Counted from the first letter of the stretch, positions 16,446 to 24,139 are shown. The stretch: 37,134 nt of DNA from Streptomyces aurantiacus JA 4570 (GCF_000414115.1 NZ_AOPZ01000051.1:1-37134), one strand, 5' to 3'. Notes: generated by a model not told the origin, from the sequence alone. Numbers and translations: made by a program.

Positions 16446-17491
16446 GTCACGACGCACCGCCGGTGCTGACGCGCGTCGAGGGCCGGGCCGGCCACATCGT
16501 CCTGAACCGGCCCCGCGCCCTGAACGCGCTCGACCACCCGATGGTCCGCCTCGTCGACGAGGCGCTCACCGCGTGGGAGCACGACGACGCGGTGCGCACC
16601 GTGGTCGTGACCGGTGCGGGCGGGCGCGGGCTGTGCGCGGGCGGCGACATCCGGGCCGTGCGCGACGACATCCTCGCGGGCGGCGGCGCGGCGTCGGCGG
16701 CTTTCTGGCACGCCGAGTACCTGCTCAACGCCCGGATCGCGCGCTACCCGAAGCCGTACGTGGCGGTGATGGACGGCTACGTCATGGGCGGCGGCGTCGG
16801 CATCTCGGCGCACGGCGACGTGCGGGTCGTCACCGAGCGGTCGCGGGTCGCCATGCCGGAGACGATCATCGGTTTCGTGCTCGACGTCGGCGCCACGTAT
16901 CTGCTGACGCGGGCGCCGGGCGAGCTCGGCACGCATCTGGCGCTGACCGGCACGGCGGCGGAGGCGGGCGACGCGCTGCTGTGCGGCCTCGCCGACCACT
17001 TCGTGCCCTCGGGGCACCTCGCGGAGTTCACGGCGGCGCTCGCGGACTCCGACGCGGCGGACGTGGTGCGCACGTACGCCCAGCCCGCTCCGGAGGGCGA
17101 ACTCGCCGCGCGCCGCGCGTGGATCGACTCCTGCTACGCCGCCGACTCGGTGGAGGAGATCGTCGACCGCCTGCAGTCCTGCGGTGAGCAGGCCGCGAAG
17201 GAGGCGGCCGAGATCCTGCTCTCGCGCTCCCCCACCGCGCTGAAGGTCACGCTCGCCGCCCTGCGCCGGGCGCGTGCGCTCGGCTCCCTGGAGGAGGCCC
17301 TGAACCAGGAGTACCGCGTGTCGTGCGCGTGCCTGACGGCGCCGGACTTCCCCGAGGGGGTGCGCGCCCAGGTCGTCGACAAGGACCGCCGTCCGCGCTG
17401 GTCGCCGGCCGAGCTGGCGTCGGTGTCGGACGCGGACGTGGAGCGCTTCTTCGGGCCGGGCGCGTACGGGGAGCTGGGGCTCGGCGCCTGA
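16442..17491 (+). CDS. 3-hydroxyisobutyryl-CoA hydrolase / enoyl-CoA hydratase family
   Basis: 349 residues of the crotonase superfamily, best matched to 3-hydroxyisobutyryl-CoA hydrolase (valine degradation, releasing 3-hydroxyisobutyrate). Oxyanion-hole elements are GLCAGGDIRAV and VMDGYVMGGGVG. The HIBYL-CoA hydrolase pattern MPETIIGFVLDVGATYLLTR keeps both the catalytic Glu (MPE) and Asp (LDVG). The long C-terminal half after residue 200 also fits the hydrolase rather than plain hydratases. GTG 16442 overlaps the meaB stop by 4 bp and AAGGAG lies 13 bases upstream. Placement in the mut operon fits channelling valine carbon through propionyl-CoA and methylmalonyl-CoA. A paralogous enoyl-CoA hydratase is the alternative. 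Confidence 0.88.
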   Translation: MSHDAPPVLTRVEGRAGHIVLNRPRALNALDHPMVRLVDEALTAWEHDDAVRTVVVTGAGGRGLCAGGDIRAVRDDILAGGGAASAAFWHAEYLLNARIARYPKPYVAVMDGYVMGGGVGISAHGDVRVVTERSRVAMPETIIGFVLDVGATYLLTRAPGELGTHLALTGTAAEAGDALLCGLADHFVPSGHLAEFTAALADSDAADVVRTYAQPAPEGELAARRAWIDSCYAADSVEEIVDRLQSCGEQAAKEAAEILLSRSPTALKVTLAALRRARALGSLEEALNQEYRVSCACLTAPDFPEGVRAQVVDKDRRPRWSPAELASVSDADVERFFGPGAYGELGLGA

Positions 17492-17499
17492 CAGCGCCG

Positions 17500-17519
17500 G
17501 CCCATCGGACCTGCCCTAG
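17500..17519 (-). repeat. Stop-codon repeat element, copy 2
   Basis: On the minus strand this reads CTAGGGCAGGTCCGATGGGC, differing at three positions from copies 1 and 3. Its TAG (17516-17518) is the stop codon of the hypothetical gene at 17516-17971. It also fills the gap after the convergent mut operon and may terminate both. Confidence 0.6.
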
Positions 17520-17971
17520 GGCGGGTCGACCTCCGTGATCACGGCGACGAGCTGGAGGGCCCGCCGCTCGCCCCAGTGGGCCACTCCCAGGGCTATCCAG
17601 TGGGTGTCGGCCCGCCACAGGTGGAGGTCGGGCACGGATTCGCTGAGCGTGGCCCACGGCTCCGGGACCGGCTCGCCCTCGCCGTCCGCCTCCTGGGCCA
17701 GGAGGCGGACCAGGACACTGGTGAGGCTGAAGACCTGGGGCTTCCCCCAGCGCTCCGACAGCAGGACGGTGAGGGCGTCGCGCTCGGCCTCGAACCGCAG
17801 CTCCGTCTCCTCGTGGGCCGTGCCGTCGTCGTCCCACAGCTGGTCGTGCGTCGATAACTCCGCCACGTGGAAACCCGGTCCGCCATAGCCGTGCTCCGAC
17901 CTGCCGGGCGCCGCGGGGAATCCCCGGGCGCGCAGCAGGTCGATCGCGGCGACGTGGTCTGCGCTGCTCAT
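17516..17971 (-). CDS. Hypothetical cytoplasmic protein, 151 residues
   Basis: I do not recognise the family. The product is acidic and soluble, without membrane segments or a signal peptide. It is rich in Trp and His, with phrases such as GYGGPGFHVAELSTHDQLWDDDG and WRADTHWIALGVAHWGERRALQLVAVITEVDPP. ATG 17971 is preceded by GGAG only two bases away. TTTACT just before that could be a -10 box, so the start signals are crowded. It is convergent with the mut operon and is separated from the ABC operon by 113 bp. Confidence 0.75.
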   Translation of the reverse strand: MSSADHVAAIDLLRARGFPAAPGRSEHGYGGPGFHVAELSTHDQLWDDDGTAHEETELRFEAERDALTVLLSERWGKPQVFSLTSVLVRLLAQEADGEGEPVPEPWATLSESVPDLHLWRADTHWIALGVAHWGERRALQLVAVITEVDPP

Positions 17972-18084
17972 GTCTCCAGTAAAGCCGCCGCCACTGACAA
18001 TTGGCTGTCCGTCAGGCGTCCGACGACTGGCGGGGCGTCAGCCGGTGCTCGACCTGACCGTGGCGGTCGGCGGCGGTCGGCCCC

Positions 18085-18903
18085 TCACGCGTCGCGCCTG
18101 CGCACCGCCCACCACCCGGCCGCCAGCGCGGCCCCGGCCCATACCGCCATCACGCCGAGGCCCGCCCACGGGCCGAGCATCCCGCTCGGGTCCTCGTGCA
18201 GGATCTGCTGCCCGGCCCGGTCGGGCAGGAACTGCGCCACGCCGCCCGCCATGTCCCCGATCACGAACGGCACGATCAGGGTGAACGGGATCAGCACGCT
18301 GAGCACGGCGACGCCACTGCGCAGCACCGCCGCGAGGCCCGCTGCGAGCAGCGCCATCAGCGCGAGATAGAAGCCGCCCCCGACGCATGCCCGTACGGCC
18401 CCGGGGTGGCCGAGCCCGATCGCGTGCTCGCCGAGGAACGCCTGGCCGCCGAGGAACGTGGTGAAGCTGGTGAGCAGCCCCACCAGCAGCGCCGCCGCGC
18501 CCAGGACAGCGGTCTTGGCGCCGTAGAACAGCCCGCGGCGGGGCACGGCGGCGAGTGAGACGCGCAGCGCGCCGTTGACGTACTCGGAGCTGACGGCCGT
18601 CGTGCCGAAGCTGATCGCGGCGACCTGCCCGAAGTTGAGCGCGTAGAAGGCGCCGAAGAGGGGTTCGGCGTCGGCGTTGTCGGCTTCCGCGCGGCCGACG
18701 GTGGCGAAGACGAGGACGGTGACGGCGACGGTCGCCACGAACACCGCGGCGAGCGAACCGACGCTCCCCCGCAGCGACTTGACCTTGATCCATTCGGAGC
18801 GGAGCACAGCGGTCACGGACGCGGAGTTGGACACAGGCGCAGACACAGACACAGACGCAGACGCAGACGCAGATGGTGTGGACGTGGGCGTGGACACGGT
18901 CAT
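18085..18903 (-). CDS. ABC-2 type transporter permease
   Basis: 272 residues with six predicted membrane segments after residue ~50 (for example LAAVFVATVAVTVLVFATV and VLSVLIPFTLIVPFVIGDM), typical of ABC-2/NatB-like exporter permeases. The first 30 residues are a Ser/Ala/Val/Thr-rich tail encoded by hexanucleotide repeats. Its ATG (18903) overlaps the stop of the upstream ATPase gene by 4 bp, so its translation is normally coupled. The ATPase frameshift may therefore reduce its expression. Together they would form an exporter whose genes diverge from a two-component system, a common arrangement for drug or lipid efflux. Substrate unknown. Confidence 0.85.
   Translation of the reverse strand: MTVSTPTSTPSASASASVSVSAPVSNSASVTAVLRSEWIKVKSLRGSVGSLAAVFVATVAVTVLVFATVGRAEADNADAEPLFGAFYALNFGQVAAISFGTTAVSSEYVNGALRVSLAAVPRRGLFYGAKTAVLGAAALLVGLLTSFTTFLGGQAFLGEHAIGLGHPGAVRACVGGGFYLALMALLAAGLAAVLRSGVAVLSVLIPFTLIVPFVIGDMAGGVAQFLPDRAGQQILHEDPSGMLGPWAGLGVMAVWAGAALAAGWWAVRRRDA
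18831..18875. repeat. Hexanucleotide microsatellite in the permease N-terminus
   Basis: On the plus strand, units CAGACA, CAGACG and GCAGACACAG-like variants repeat about seven times. They encode Ser-Ala/Ser-Val dipeptides on the minus strand. The six-base period keeps the frame, so copy number would vary only the length of the cytoplasmic tail. Confidence 0.75.
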
Positions 18904-19846
18904 GCCTCCTGGAGAGCTGCGGAAGACGCCGAGAACTCCGTGTCGTCGGCGGTGAGCGCGAGGTACGCCTCCTCCAGGGACGCCTCCTCGTCGGCGAGTT
19001 CGAGGATCGGCACGCCTTCGCGCGCGGCGAGCCTGCCGATCTCCTCGGCCCGGACGCCGTCGACCGTCCAGCGGCCGTCGTCCGCCTCGGTCATCCCGTG
19101 CCCCGCGCGGGCGAGCACCGCGCGCAGCCGGGCCGGGTCGGTGGTGCGCGCCCGGGCGCGCGGGCGGCTGTGCCCCGCGATGAACTCCCGCATCGGCGTG
19201 TCCGCGAGGAGCCTGCCGCGGCCGAGGACCACCAGGTGGTCGGCGAACGTCGCGGTCTCGTTCATGAGGTGGCTGGACACGAGGACGGTGCGGCCCTCGC
19301 GGGCCAGGCCCGTCATCAGCTCGCGGATCCAGACGATGCCTTCGGGGTCGAGCCCGTTCGACGGCTCGTCCAGGAGCACCACGGCGGGGTCCCCGAGGAG
19401 CGCGGCGGCGATGCCGAGACGCTGGCGCATGCCCAGGGAGTACGTCTTCACGCGGCGCCCCGCGACGGCGGTCAGACCGGTCTGCTCCAGGACCTCGTCC
19501 ACGCGCGCGGCGGTGACGCGGTTGCTCGCGGCGAGCGCGAGCAGGTGGTTGCGGGCGGTCCGGGACCCGTGCGCGGCCTGCGCGTCGAGCAGGGCGCCCA
19601 CGTGCCGCAGCGGTTCGTCGTACGTCGCGTAGGGGCGCCCGCCGACGGTGGCGGTGCCGGAGGTCGGCCGGTCGAGGCCGAGCACGAGGCGCAACGTGGT
19701 GGACTTTCCGGCGCCGTTGGGGCTCCGGCGCCGTTGGGGCCGAGGAAGCCGGTGACCCGGCCGGGGCGGACGCTGAACGTCAGGTCGTCCACCGCGCGGG
19801 TGGTGCCGTACTCCTTGGTGAGCTGCTGGACGTCGATGCTGGTCAT
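18900..19846 (-). pseudogene. ABC transporter ATP-binding protein, frameshifted in Walker A
   Basis: ABC-2 exporter ATPase. The N-terminal part begins at ATG 19846 (MTSIDVQQLTKEYG) and runs to GFLGPNGAG. There the 17-bp sequence GCCCCAACGGCGCCGGA is present twice in tandem (19707-19740), which shifts the frame just before the essential GKST. The other frame resumes with the missing part (TLRLVLGLDRPTSG onward). It carries the Q-loop region, signature YSLGMRQRLGIAAALLGDP, Walker B VVLLDEPSNGLDPEG and the H-loop VSSHLM. Removing one copy restores a normal 309-residue ATPase. As read, no complete product is made. Real decay, a slippage-based switch and an assembly error are all possible. The permease gene follows with a 4-bp overlap. 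Confidence 0.85.
19707..19740. repeat. Perfect 17-bp tandem duplication in the ABC ATPase
   Basis: TCCGGCGCCGTTGGGGC at 19707-19723 is repeated without change at 19724-19740 (plus strand). It covers the codons for the P-loop residues G-P-N-G-A-G. Seventeen is not a multiple of three, hence the frameshift. Confidence 0.95.
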
Positions 19847-19880
19847 GGGCACAGCGTCGCGGCGGGACCGGGTGCGGGGC

Positions 19881-19920
19881 CTCCCCCGCCCGGGGAGATC
19901 GTCTCCCCCGTGCGGGGGAG
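19881..19920. promoter_or_regulatory. Tandem CTCCCC..GGGGAG palindromes between ABC and two-component genes
   Basis: Two adjacent inverted repeats are present: CTCCCC-N5-GGGGAG (19881-19897) and CTCCCCC-GTGC-GGGGGAG (19903-19920). Their centres are about 22 bp apart, roughly two DNA turns. They lie in the 108-bp divergent control region of the ABC exporter and the histidine kinase. Binding by the response regulator at 21298 is a natural inference. Confidence 0.55.
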
Positions 19921-19942
19921 CCGGGCCCGGCGCGGCTGCTGG

Positions 19943-19955
19943 CACGATGACGGCA
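19943..19955 (+). promoter_or_regulatory. Candidate leaderless promoter of the second histidine kinase
   Basis: CACGAT (19943-19948) ends six bases before ATG 19955, and no Shine-Dalgarno sequence is present. This is a common layout for leaderless streptomycete genes. Confidence 0.35.
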
Positions 19956-21193
19956 TGCCCCCCTTCCTGCGGCCGCTCACCCGGGCGGTCACGTACACCC
20001 GCTGGCTGCACGTACTCATCGGCGCCGTCGCGGGGTTGACGTGCTCGTCGGTCTACGGGGTGTCGGGCGCGAGCGTCGTCGACCTGGTCGTGGGGTTCTT
20101 CCTGCTCCCGGTTCCCCTGGTGGTCGCGGCCGGTCTGGTGCCCGCGATGCGCCGGGCCGAGGGGCTGCAGGCGCGGCTGATGCTGTTCTCCGGCCCCCAC
20201 GCGCGCGGGGCCACGGGGCCGGGCGCCGCGGAGCACGCCGATCCCGGTGTCACCGTCATGCCGTCCGCGTCCTGGAACGACCGGGGCCGCACGGCGCTGT
20301 GGCTGGTGCTGCGCCTGGAGGCGGGGTGCGCGATGGGCTTCGCGTCGACGCATCTCATCGGTCAGACGCTGGCGCTGATCGGTGCGACGGCGCAGGAGCG
20401 GACGGTGGATCCGGCCCTGTTCTTCCCCGCGCTCGCCGACGGCCCCTGGTGGGTGGACGCGCTGCTCGTTCCCGCGCCGCTGATGGTTCTCCTCGGCCTC
20501 GTCGTGGCGGTGGGGAACCTGATGACCACCGCAGCCCGCCGCCTCCTCGGCCCCTCCCCCGCCCAGCGCCTCGCCGCCCTGGAGGAGCGCACCGAGCGGC
20601 TGCTGGAGCGCAACCGCATCGCCCGGGAGCTGCACGACTCCCTCGGGCACGCCCTGACCGTCGCGGTCGTCCAGGCGGGCGCCGCGCGGGCCACCGCCGA
20701 CCCGGAGTTCACCGACCGCGCCCTGGAGGCCATCGAGGACACCGGCCGACATGCCCTGGAGGACCTGGAGCGGGTGCTGCGGCTGCTTCGGGAGGACGGG
20801 CAGCCCGCGCGGCAACGGCCGACGCTCGCCGAGGCGGGGCGGCTCCTCGACTCCGCGCGCACGTCGGGCGCGAAGGTCGACGCCGATGTGACGGGCCCGG
20901 TGGACCAGTTGCCGGGGCCCGTGTCGCGCGAGGGCTACCGCATGCTCCAGGAGGCCCTCACCAACGTCCTGCGGCACGCGGGGCCGGTGCCGGTGCGCGT
21001 CCAAGTCGCCGCCGTCGACGGGCTGCTCACCCTCGACGTACGCAACGCCCTGCCGTCGCCCACGGCACCGACCGGCCGCGGCGGCAGCGGTCTGCGCGGC
21101 ATCCGGGAGCGCGCGACCCTCCTGGGCGGCCGGGCCCACACGGGACCGCACGACGGCGACTGGCGGGTCCGCGTCGAACTGCCCCTGGCGTGA
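19955..21193 (+). CDS. DesK/NarL-type sensor histidine kinase
   Basis: 412-residue membrane kinase. There are hydrophobic segments at about 17-37, 42-62, 110-140 and 165-190, with no large external domain. The HisKA_3 phosphoacceptor block is RIARELHDSLGHALTVAVVQA, with His227. The ATPase domain has N-box LQEALTNVLRHA and G-box GRGGSGLRGIRERATLLGG. It diverges from the ABC exporter genes and precedes its regulator by 104 bp, the classic arrangement of an exporter-linked two-component system. The probable stimulus is a membrane-active or exported compound, by analogy. The start at 19955 was preferred over GTG 19910 because the extra 15 residues are not kinase-like. Confidence 0.9.
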   Translation: MPPFLRPLTRAVTYTRWLHVLIGAVAGLTCSSVYGVSGASVVDLVVGFFLLPVPLVVAAGLVPAMRRAEGLQARLMLFSGPHARGATGPGAAEHADPGVTVMPSASWNDRGRTALWLVLRLEAGCAMGFASTHLIGQTLALIGATAQERTVDPALFFPALADGPWWVDALLVPAPLMVLLGLVVAVGNLMTTAARRLLGPSPAQRLAALEERTERLLERNRIARELHDSLGHALTVAVVQAGAARATADPEFTDRALEAIEDTGRHALEDLERVLRLLREDGQPARQRPTLAEAGRLLDSARTSGAKVDADVTGPVDQLPGPVSREGYRMLQEALTNVLRHAGPVPVRVQVAAVDGLLTLDVRNALPSPTAPTGRGGSGLRGIRERATLLGGRAHTGPHDGDWRVRVELPLA

Positions 21194-21285
21194 GGGCGTG
21201 CTCTCCGGAGAGAGGCACTTCGATGCTCGTGGCCTGCGGAGCGGGGCACCGCGGTACTCGTGACCTGGGAAGCGAACCCGTGATC

Positions 21286-21298
21286 TACGCTGACCGCA
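21286..21298 (+). promoter_or_regulatory. Candidate leaderless promoter of the response regulator
   Basis: TACGCT (21286-21291) fits TANNNT and ends six bases before ATG 21298. No Shine-Dalgarno sequence is present. GTGACC at 21260-21265 is a distant -35-like match (20-bp spacer). It suggests the regulator has its own promoter in addition to read-through from the kinase. Confidence 0.4.
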
Positions 21299-21960
21299 TG
21301 CCGGTGACCGTCCTACTCGTCGACGACGAACCCCTCGTCCGCGCGGGCCTGCGCGCCGTCCTGGAGGCGCAGCCCGACATCGAGGTCGTCGGTGAGGCGG
21401 CGGACGGCGCCGCCGTGATCCCCCTGGTGCGGCAGCTGCGGCCCGACGTGGTCGCGATGGACGTCCGGATGCCGCTCCTCGACGGCATCGAGGCCACGCG
21501 CGCGGTGCTGCGCACGGTCGCCGACCCGCCCAAGATCGTCGTGATCACCACCTTCGAGAACGACGAGTACGTGTACGAGGCGCTGCGCGCGGGAGCCGAC
21601 GGGTTCCTGCTGAAACGGGCCAGGCCCGCGGAGATCGTGCACGCCGTGCGCCTGGTGGCCGAGGGCGAGTCGCTGCTGTTCCCGGCGGCGGTGCGGGAAC
21701 TGGCGGGCGCCCACGGGCGCCTGCGCGGCAATCCGGACGCCGTGGCGGCCCTTGAGCGGGCCGCGCTGACCGGCCGCGAGGAGGAGGTGCTGCGGCTCAT
21801 GGCGCGGGGCCTGTCGAACGCGGAGATCGCCGCCCGCCTGGTCGTCGGCACCGAGACCGTGAAGTCGCACGTGAGCTCGCTGCTCGCGAAGCTCGGGGCG
21901 CGCGACCGGACCCAGGCGGTCATCACGGCGTACGAATCCGGCTTTGTCGCCCCGGGCTGA
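21298..21960 (+). CDS. NarL/LuxR-family response regulator
   Basis: 220 residues. The receiver domain covers 1-120, with D9/D10, phosphorylatable Asp55 (VVAMDVRMPLLDG), the switch Thr in VVITTFEN and Lys in FLLKRA. The LuxR helix-turn-helix covers about 152-212 (LTGREEEVLRLMARGLSNAEIAARLVVGTETVKSHVSSLLAKL). It is the partner of the kinase at 19955. The likely target is the divergent ABC exporter through the tandem palindromes at 19881-19920 (inference). Confidence 0.93.
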   Translation: MPVTVLLVDDEPLVRAGLRAVLEAQPDIEVVGEAADGAAVIPLVRQLRPDVVAMDVRMPLLDGIEATRAVLRTVADPPKIVVITTFENDEYVYEALRAGADGFLLKRARPAEIVHAVRLVAEGESLLFPAAVRELAGAHGRLRGNPDAVAALERAALTGREEEVLRLMARGLSNAEIAARLVVGTETVKSHVSSLLAKLGARDRTQAVITAYESGFVAPG

Positions 21961-22057
21961 CGTGGGCCGGGCCCGGGCGGCCTGATCGGCACTCGCCCCG
22001 GTCGGCGGCTTCCGAGTACCCTTCGCCCATCATGCGCACGGAACGGAAGGACGGACG

Positions 22058-23215
22058 TTGGGGCGGCTGACCGGCGGAGATCCTTCTCTGCTACGGCGGA
22101 TCAACTCCGCGGTGGTGCTGCACGCGCTGCGTGCGGCGGATTTCGCGACACTCACGGAGATCACCCGGGTGACGGGGCTCTCGCGGCCCACCGTCGAGGG
22201 CGTGGTCGAAGGGCTCAGCGAGGCCGGGCTCGTGGTGGAGACGGACGCGGACGAGGGCGGCGCGCGACGGCAGGGACGGCCGGCGCGGAAGTTCCGGTTC
22301 CGGGCGGAGGCGGGACATCTGCTCGGACTGGAGCTCGGTCCGCACCGGGTCGCCGCCGTCCTCGCCGACCTCGACGGCAAGATCATCGGCACCGCCGCGA
22401 GGGACGTGTCCGAGACGGCGCCGGCGGACGAACGCCTCGACCGGCTGCGCGGTGCCGTCGCCGACCTGCTGCGCCGCGCGGGCGTCTCCCGGGGCTCCCT
22501 GCGCGCCGTGGGCGTCGGCAGTCCCGGCATCGTGGAGGCCGACGGCTCGGTGCGGCTCGGCACGGCACTGCCCGGCTGGACGGGTCTGCAGCTCGGCGAG
22601 CGGCTGCGGCGGTCCTTCAAGTGCCCGGTCCTGGTGGAGAACGACGCCAACGCGGCGGCGGTCGCCGAGCACTGGAAGGGCGCCGCGACGGAGTCGGACG
22701 ACGTGGTGTTCGTCCTGGCCGGCCTGAGCCCCGGTGCCGGTTCGCTGATCGGCGGGCGGCTGCACCGCGGGTACGGCGGGGCGGCGGGCGAGATCGGCGC
22801 GCTGCACCTGCTGGGCCGCGACGTGACGCCGGAGACGCTCCTGTCGACCACCGACGAGCCGCTGCACCCGCTGGACGAACAGGCGGTGGCGGAGGTCTTC
22901 GCGCACGCGCGTGAGGGCGACGAGCGGGCCCTCGCGGCGGTCGACCGTTTCATACGCCGTCTCGTGCACGACGTGGGCGCCCTGGTCCTCGCGCTCGACC
23001 CGGAGCTGGTCGTGGTGGGCGGCTGGGCGGCGGGCATCGACGGCGTCCTGGAGCCGCTCCGGCGCGAGCTGGCCCGCCACTGCCTCAGGCCGCCGCGGGT
23101 GACCCTGTCGATGCTCGGTGAGGCCGCGGTGGCCACGGGGGCGCTGCGGCTCGCCCTCGACCACGTGGAGGAGGAGCTGTTCGCGGTGGAGGGCACGGTG
23201 ACGGCGCGGCACTAG
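22058..23215 (+). CDS. ROK family transcriptional regulator
   Basis: 385 residues from TTG 22058, with GGAAGGA six bases upstream. The N-terminal winged helix covers about 15-75 (VLHALRAADFATLTEITRVTGLSRPTVEGVVEGL), followed by a ROK domain (GVGSPGIVEADGSV, VENDANAAAVAEHW, GGAAGEIGALHL). The ROK kinase zinc motif with its CxCGxxGC cysteines is absent, which fits a DNA-binding regulator rather than a sugar kinase. Ligand and targets are not evident. It is convergent with a GntR regulator of the sugar-responsive HutC/UTRA type. The TAG stop lies in the repeat element at 23212. Confidence 0.88.
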   Translation: MGRLTGGDPSLLRRINSAVVLHALRAADFATLTEITRVTGLSRPTVEGVVEGLSEAGLVVETDADEGGARRQGRPARKFRFRAEAGHLLGLELGPHRVAAVLADLDGKIIGTAARDVSETAPADERLDRLRGAVADLLRRAGVSRGSLRAVGVGSPGIVEADGSVRLGTALPGWTGLQLGERLRRSFKCPVLVENDANAAAVAEHWKGAATESDDVVFVLAGLSPGAGSLIGGRLHRGYGGAAGEIGALHLLGRDVTPETLLSTTDEPLHPLDEQAVAEVFAHAREGDERALAAVDRFIRRLVHDVGALVLALDPELVVVGGWAAGIDGVLEPLRRELARHCLRPPRVTLSMLGEAAVATGALRLALDHVEEELFAVEGTVTARH

Positions 23216-23236
23216 GGCGTGTCCGATGGGTCGGAC
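23212..23236 (+). repeat. Stop-codon repeat element, copy 3, with hairpin
   Basis: CTAGGGCGTGTCCGATGGGT (23212-23231) is identical to copy 1 at 11-30. Its TAG is the ROK gene's stop. Here the inverted repeat is complete: GTCCGA (23221-23226), TGGG loop, TCGGAC (23231-23236). It sits in the convergent gap between the ROK and GntR genes and could act as a terminator. Confidence 0.75.
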
Positions 23237-23266
23237 AGCCCCTGGGCCGCGCCGTCACGCGGGGTT

Positions 23267-24028
23267 TCAGGAAGCCTGCTGCTCCGGGCCGTGGTGGATC
23301 TCGACGGCACCCTGGTCGCCGAAGGTGAGGCGGCAGGTGTCCGCGCGGTACGTCGCCATGGAGAGCGCCGCCGTGCCGCCGTCCGCGAGGAAGCGGGTGG
23401 TGACGACCAGGACCGGCGCGCCGGGCAGGCGGTCGAGGGCCTTGGCGTCGTCCGCGCGGGCGGAGCCGAGCTCGACGGCGCGGTCCTGGCCTTCGAGATC
23501 CAGGCGGCCCAGCTCACGCAGCACCGCACGCGCGCGTGCCGGGCCGATGGGGGCGTCGATCGCGGAGAGGTCGGGGACCGAGGCCGCCGGGACGTACAGC
23601 AGCTCCGCGGCGACGGGCTGGCCGTGCGAGACGCGCGTGCGGCGCACCGTGTGCACCGGCTCGTCCGGGTCGACGCCGAGGGCGCGGGCCACGTCGGCGG
23701 GCGCCGGCGCGAGCTCGCTGTCCGCGGGCTGCCAGGCGTCGCCGGCCGCGCCGGGCCAGGTTCCCTGGGCGGAGCCGACGGCCACGCCCATGCGCGGCGG
23801 GGCGACGGTCGTACCGACGCCGCGGCGGCGCTGCAGCCGTCCCTCCAGTTCGAGCTGTTCCAGTGCCTGGCGGAGCGTCGCGCGGGCGACGCCGAACCGG
23901 GCGGCGAGGTCGCGTTCGTTGGGCAGGATCTCGCCCACGGCGAACTCGGAGTCCAGTGCTTCGCTGAGCACGGTCTTGAGGTGCCAGTACTTCGGCTCCG
24001 GCACCGATTCAAGCTGCGTGGTCCCCAC
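23267..24028 (-). CDS. GntR family regulator, HutC/DasR-like with UTRA domain
   Basis: 253 residues from GTG 24028, preceded closely by GGAGGACAG. The winged helix-turn-helix covers about 12-80 (PKYWHLKTVLSEAL, ILPNERDLAARFGVARATLRQALEQLELEGRLQRRRGVGTTV). The UTRA effector domain covers about 105-245 (VHTVRRTRVSHGQPVAAELLYVP). Size and architecture equal the N-acetylglucosamine regulator DasR, but the sequence is clearly a different paralogue. UTRA domains usually bind phosphorylated sugars or histidine-like ligands; the ligand here is unknown. A DasR-box-like palindrome overlaps the -35 of its promoter, which suggests autoregulation or control by DasR. An ORF extension to 24184 is rejected because the promoter lies inside it. 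Confidence 0.9.
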   Translation of the reverse strand: MGTTQLESVPEPKYWHLKTVLSEALDSEFAVGEILPNERDLAARFGVARATLRQALEQLELEGRLQRRRGVGTTVAPPRMGVAVGSAQGTWPGAAGDAWQPADSELAPAPADVARALGVDPDEPVHTVRRTRVSHGQPVAAELLYVPAASVPDLSAIDAPIGPARARAVLRELGRLDLEGQDRAVELGSARADDAKALDRLPGAPVLVVTTRFLADGGTAALSMATYRADTCRLTFGDQGAVEIHHGPEQQAS

Positions 24029-24104
24029 CCTGTCCTCCGCAATCGCCGTGCGCAGGCGGCTTTTTCGCGCCTTGTTTATTAAAGGTTCCTGCACTATCTC
24101 AGCG

Positions 24105-24133
24105 ACGATAGAGCCGCGCCCACCCTTGGTCAA
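24105..24133 (-). promoter_or_regulatory. Sigma-70-type promoter of the GntR gene
   Basis: On the minus strand, TTGACC (24133-24128) is followed by a 17-bp spacer and TATCGT (24110-24105). This is one of the best promoter matches in the window. Transcription would start near 24098, leaving a leader of about 70 bases. Confidence 0.65.
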
Positions 24134-24139
24134 GACCAA
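24126..24139. promoter_or_regulatory. DasR-box-like palindrome over the -35 box
   Basis: TTGGTC-AA-GACCAA is a perfect inverted repeat whose core TGGTCTxGACCA agrees with the GntR/HutC operator type (DasR consensus ACTGGTCTAGACCACT). It overlaps the -35 TTGACC of the gntR promoter, an ideal position for repression. Confidence 0.65.

Noticed and set aside
22058..23215. ROK protein as a sugar kinase
   Set aside because: It has an N-terminal DNA-binding domain and lacks the zinc-binding cysteine motif of ROK kinases.
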